The notes under the pieces: model-generated
The model's database searches: none
What the model saw: the letters and a program-made list of their open reading frames with translations, nothing else
What the model was told of the DNA's origin: nothing
Program-made: the position numbers and the translations under genes
Assembly (NCBI GenBank): GCA_964477815.1
Contig: CAYZEO010000036.1
Coordinates: 1-7,602, forward strand
DNA from: DAOVGZ01 sp964477815
Lineage (GTDB): Bacteria; Babelota; Babeliae; Babelales; Vermiphilaceae
Reading direction: 5' to 3'
Length of the DNA stretch: 7,602 bases
Part shown: piece by piece, positions 6,632 to 7,602 of the stretch
Numbering within the stretch: the stretch's first letter is position 1
How the letters are laid out: each line of letters starts with the position of its first letter

Positions 6632-6660
6632 TTGTTACAATAAAACCCTGTCTTTAATTT
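6632..6660 (+). promoter_or_regulatory. Possible gmk promoter
   Basis: TTGTTA (6632-6637) and TAATTT (6655-6660) are 17 bases apart, placing a start site about 20 bases before gmk. The spacing is ideal but the boxes are only partial matches in AT-rich DNA. Confidence 0.35.
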
Positions 6661-6685
6661 CAACATTGAGTAAGTAGGTAACAAA

Positions 6686-7285
6686 ATGTCGGGAAAACTG
6701 TTTATTGTTTCTGCACCATCGGGTGCTGGAAAAACAACTCTTGTCAGGGCTGTTCTTGATGATTTTTATTCTCAGTTTTCTATCAACAGAGTTATCACTT
6801 ATACATCTCGGCCTCCACGCTATGGAGAGCGGAGTGGTGAAGATTATCATTTTATTTCTTCTTCAGAGTTTGAAAAAAAAAAGAATAGTCATTTTTTCCT
6901 TGAGTGGAGCGGTAGATACGACCATTATTATGGAACACCGCGCTACATCATAGATGGATTGGCAAATGGAAATTCTTGTGTGCTAGTAATTGATCGGTCT
7001 GGAGCGCAGCAGATTATTAGCATAGCAAATGACCCTTCACCGATTTTACGAAATTGTGTTGTTCCAATATGGATTTATACGTCAGATATTTTGGAGCTTG
7101 AGCGACGCTTGGTTTGTCGAGGAAAAAATACAGAAAAACAGATATGTCGCAGAATTGCTTTAGCCAAAGCTGAGTTGAAACAAGAGCAACAAAATCCTAT
7201 CTACAAACATTACATACTTAATGATGATTTTCATAAAGCAAAAAAAAGGCTTATGGAAGTTTTTGTTATTGAGCTTCAAAAGTAA
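6686..7285 (+). CDS. gmk: Guanylate kinase
   Basis: Guanylate kinase phosphorylates GMP to GDP with ATP in the cytoplasm and is essential for GTP and dGTP supply. The 199-residue length is typical. The P-loop is APSGAGKTT (10-18). GMP-binding segments follow: TSRPPR (40-45), the GEDYHF stretch (51-56) with Tyr54, and EWSGRYDHYYGTPR (73-86), matching the usual E-x-x-x-(V/Y)-x-x-x-YYGT-x-(R/K) pattern. ID-x-x-GA (102-107) and the RGKNTEKQICRRI lid region (145-157) are also recognisable, as is the late YILNDD motif. ATG 6686 is preceded by a weak AGTAGG-like ribosome binding site. In many bacteria gmk is followed by rpoZ; here the next gene is 16S rRNA. A run of ten A (6873-6882) lies within the coding region. 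Confidence 0.96.
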   Translation: MSGKLFIVSAPSGAGKTTLVRAVLDDFYSQFSINRVITYTSRPPRYGERSGEDYHFISSSEFEKKKNSHFFLEWSGRYDHYYGTPRYIIDGLANGNSCVLVIDRSGAQQIISIANDPSPILRNCVVPIWIYTSDILELERRLVCRGKNTEKQICRRIALAKAELKQEQQNPIYKHYILNDDFHKAKKRLMEVFVIELQK

Positions 7286-7319
7286 AAAAAACCGGATTCG
7301 TCCTCTTGGCCAATGTATT

Positions 7320-7342
7320 CGTAATTGATCCTGATTATTACG
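7320..7342 (+). other. Inverted repeat after gmk
   Basis: CGTAAT (7320-7325) and ATTACG (7337-7342) are perfectly complementary around an 11-base loop. It lies 34 bases after the gmk stop. The stem is short and AT-rich and no proper T-run follows, so it is at best a weak terminator; it may be chance. Confidence 0.2.
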
Positions 7343-7406
7343 CATTAAATTTTGAATGGCCCGTTTCTAGGCGTAAATTTATTTTTAATAAAGTTGTTAA
7401 AATTTG

Positions 7407-7434
7407 TTGACAGTATATTGTGTGCATGTATAAT
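7407..7434 (+). promoter_or_regulatory. rRNA promoter, perfect -35 and -10 boxes
   Basis: TTGACA (7407-7412) and TATAAT (7429-7434) are both perfect sigma70-type consensus boxes, with a 16-base spacer. The upstream stretch 7375-7405 is A/T-rich, as in UP elements that bind the RNA polymerase alpha subunit. Transcription should begin near 7441, giving a leader of about 107 bases before 16S rRNA. The discriminator (CATTAA) is AT-rich rather than GC-rich. Confidence 0.88.
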
Positions 7435-7481
7435 CATTAACGAATCAAGCGATAAAAAGCTCTGATCGAAACAAAAAAGAA

Positions 7482-7494
7482 ATCTTTGAAATTT
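7482..7494 (+). promoter_or_regulatory. boxA-like antitermination element in the rRNA leader
   Basis: ATCTTTGAAATTT resembles the boxA element of rRNA leaders (TGYTCTTTRA-type, including the TTCTTTGAAA form in Bacillus). In such operons it binds NusB-NusE and allows Nus-dependent antitermination. A 4-bp CGAT/ATCG stem (7450-7453 with 7465-7468) lies upstream and a TGTCA/TGACA hairpin (7517-7521 with 7528-7532) downstream, the latter possibly part of a processing structure. Confidence 0.5.
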
Positions 7495-7547
7495 ACGAAG
7501 AAACAACAGATTTGCCTGTCAGTTTTATGACAATCGAGTTAATTTTT

Positions 7548-7602
7548 GTGATGGAGAGTTTGATCCTGGCTCAGAATGAACGCTGGCGGCGTGCCTAACA
7601 CA
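7548..7602 (+). rRNA. rrs: 16S ribosomal RNA, 5' end only
   Basis: The universal 27F primer site AGAGTTTGATCCTGGCTCAG lies at 7555-7574 and is followed by the conserved GAACGCTGGCGGCGTGCCTAA. Counting back from E. coli position 8 puts the mature 5' end near 7548. Helix 1 pairs GAGTT (7556-7560) with GGCTC (7568-7572), as in E. coli. The gene runs off the window. Only the most conserved 5' segment is visible, so it cannot by itself give the phylum. Confidence 0.97.

Noticed and set aside
6600..6636. Terminator between the HDAC-like gene and gmk
   Set aside because: There is a run of eight T, but the sequence before it offers only a 4-bp stem (TGAT/ATCA), too weak and too far from the T run.

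Overview
The window looks like a piece of the chromosome of an AT-rich, diderm, probably host-associated bacterium. The diderm inference rests on a signal-peptide protein whose C-terminus ends in the alternating, Phe-terminated strand typical of outer-membrane beta-barrels. Three of the six proteins have a visible N-terminal export signal, and a fourth, truncated at the window edge, looks like a surface protein. The mix of eukaryote-like enzymes, repeat surface proteins and ordinary housekeeping genes recalls intracellular lineages such as Candidatus Dependentiae (TM6/Babeliae). That assignment is inferred from protein style, not shown by a search. The last 55 bases are the start of a 16S rRNA gene, so the lineage can be settled by extending it.

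Layout: (1) 1-1299 (+) is the 3' part of a gene for a surface-type protein: Cys-Cys-containing 14-residue coiled-coil repeats followed by a beta-rich, probably beta-helical body. (2) 1333-2925 (+) is a probable outer-membrane beta-barrel protein, 33 bases downstream and probably co-transcribed. (3) 3053-4186 (+) is an ADP-ribosylglycohydrolase-fold enzyme with an N-terminal export signal. (4) 4163-5248 (-) is peptide chain release factor 2 (prfB), overlapping gene 3 tail-to-tail by 24 bp. (5) 5530-6612 (+) is a class IV (HDAC11-like) deacetylase with a signal peptide and all catalytic residues. (6) 6686-7285 (+) is guanylate kinase (gmk). (7) 7286-7547 is an rRNA leader with a consensus sigma70-type promoter and a boxA-like element, leading into 16S rRNA from about 7548 to the window end.

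The housekeeping genes (prfB, gmk, 16S rRNA) are unremarkable in role. The interesting part is the exported set. Two enzymes that would erase post-translational modifications (ADP-ribose and acetyl/acyl groups) both carry export signals and lie on either side of prfB, next to a surface-protein pair. In an intracellular bacterium these would be good candidates for acting on host or envelope targets, but the sequence does not show that they leave the periplasm.
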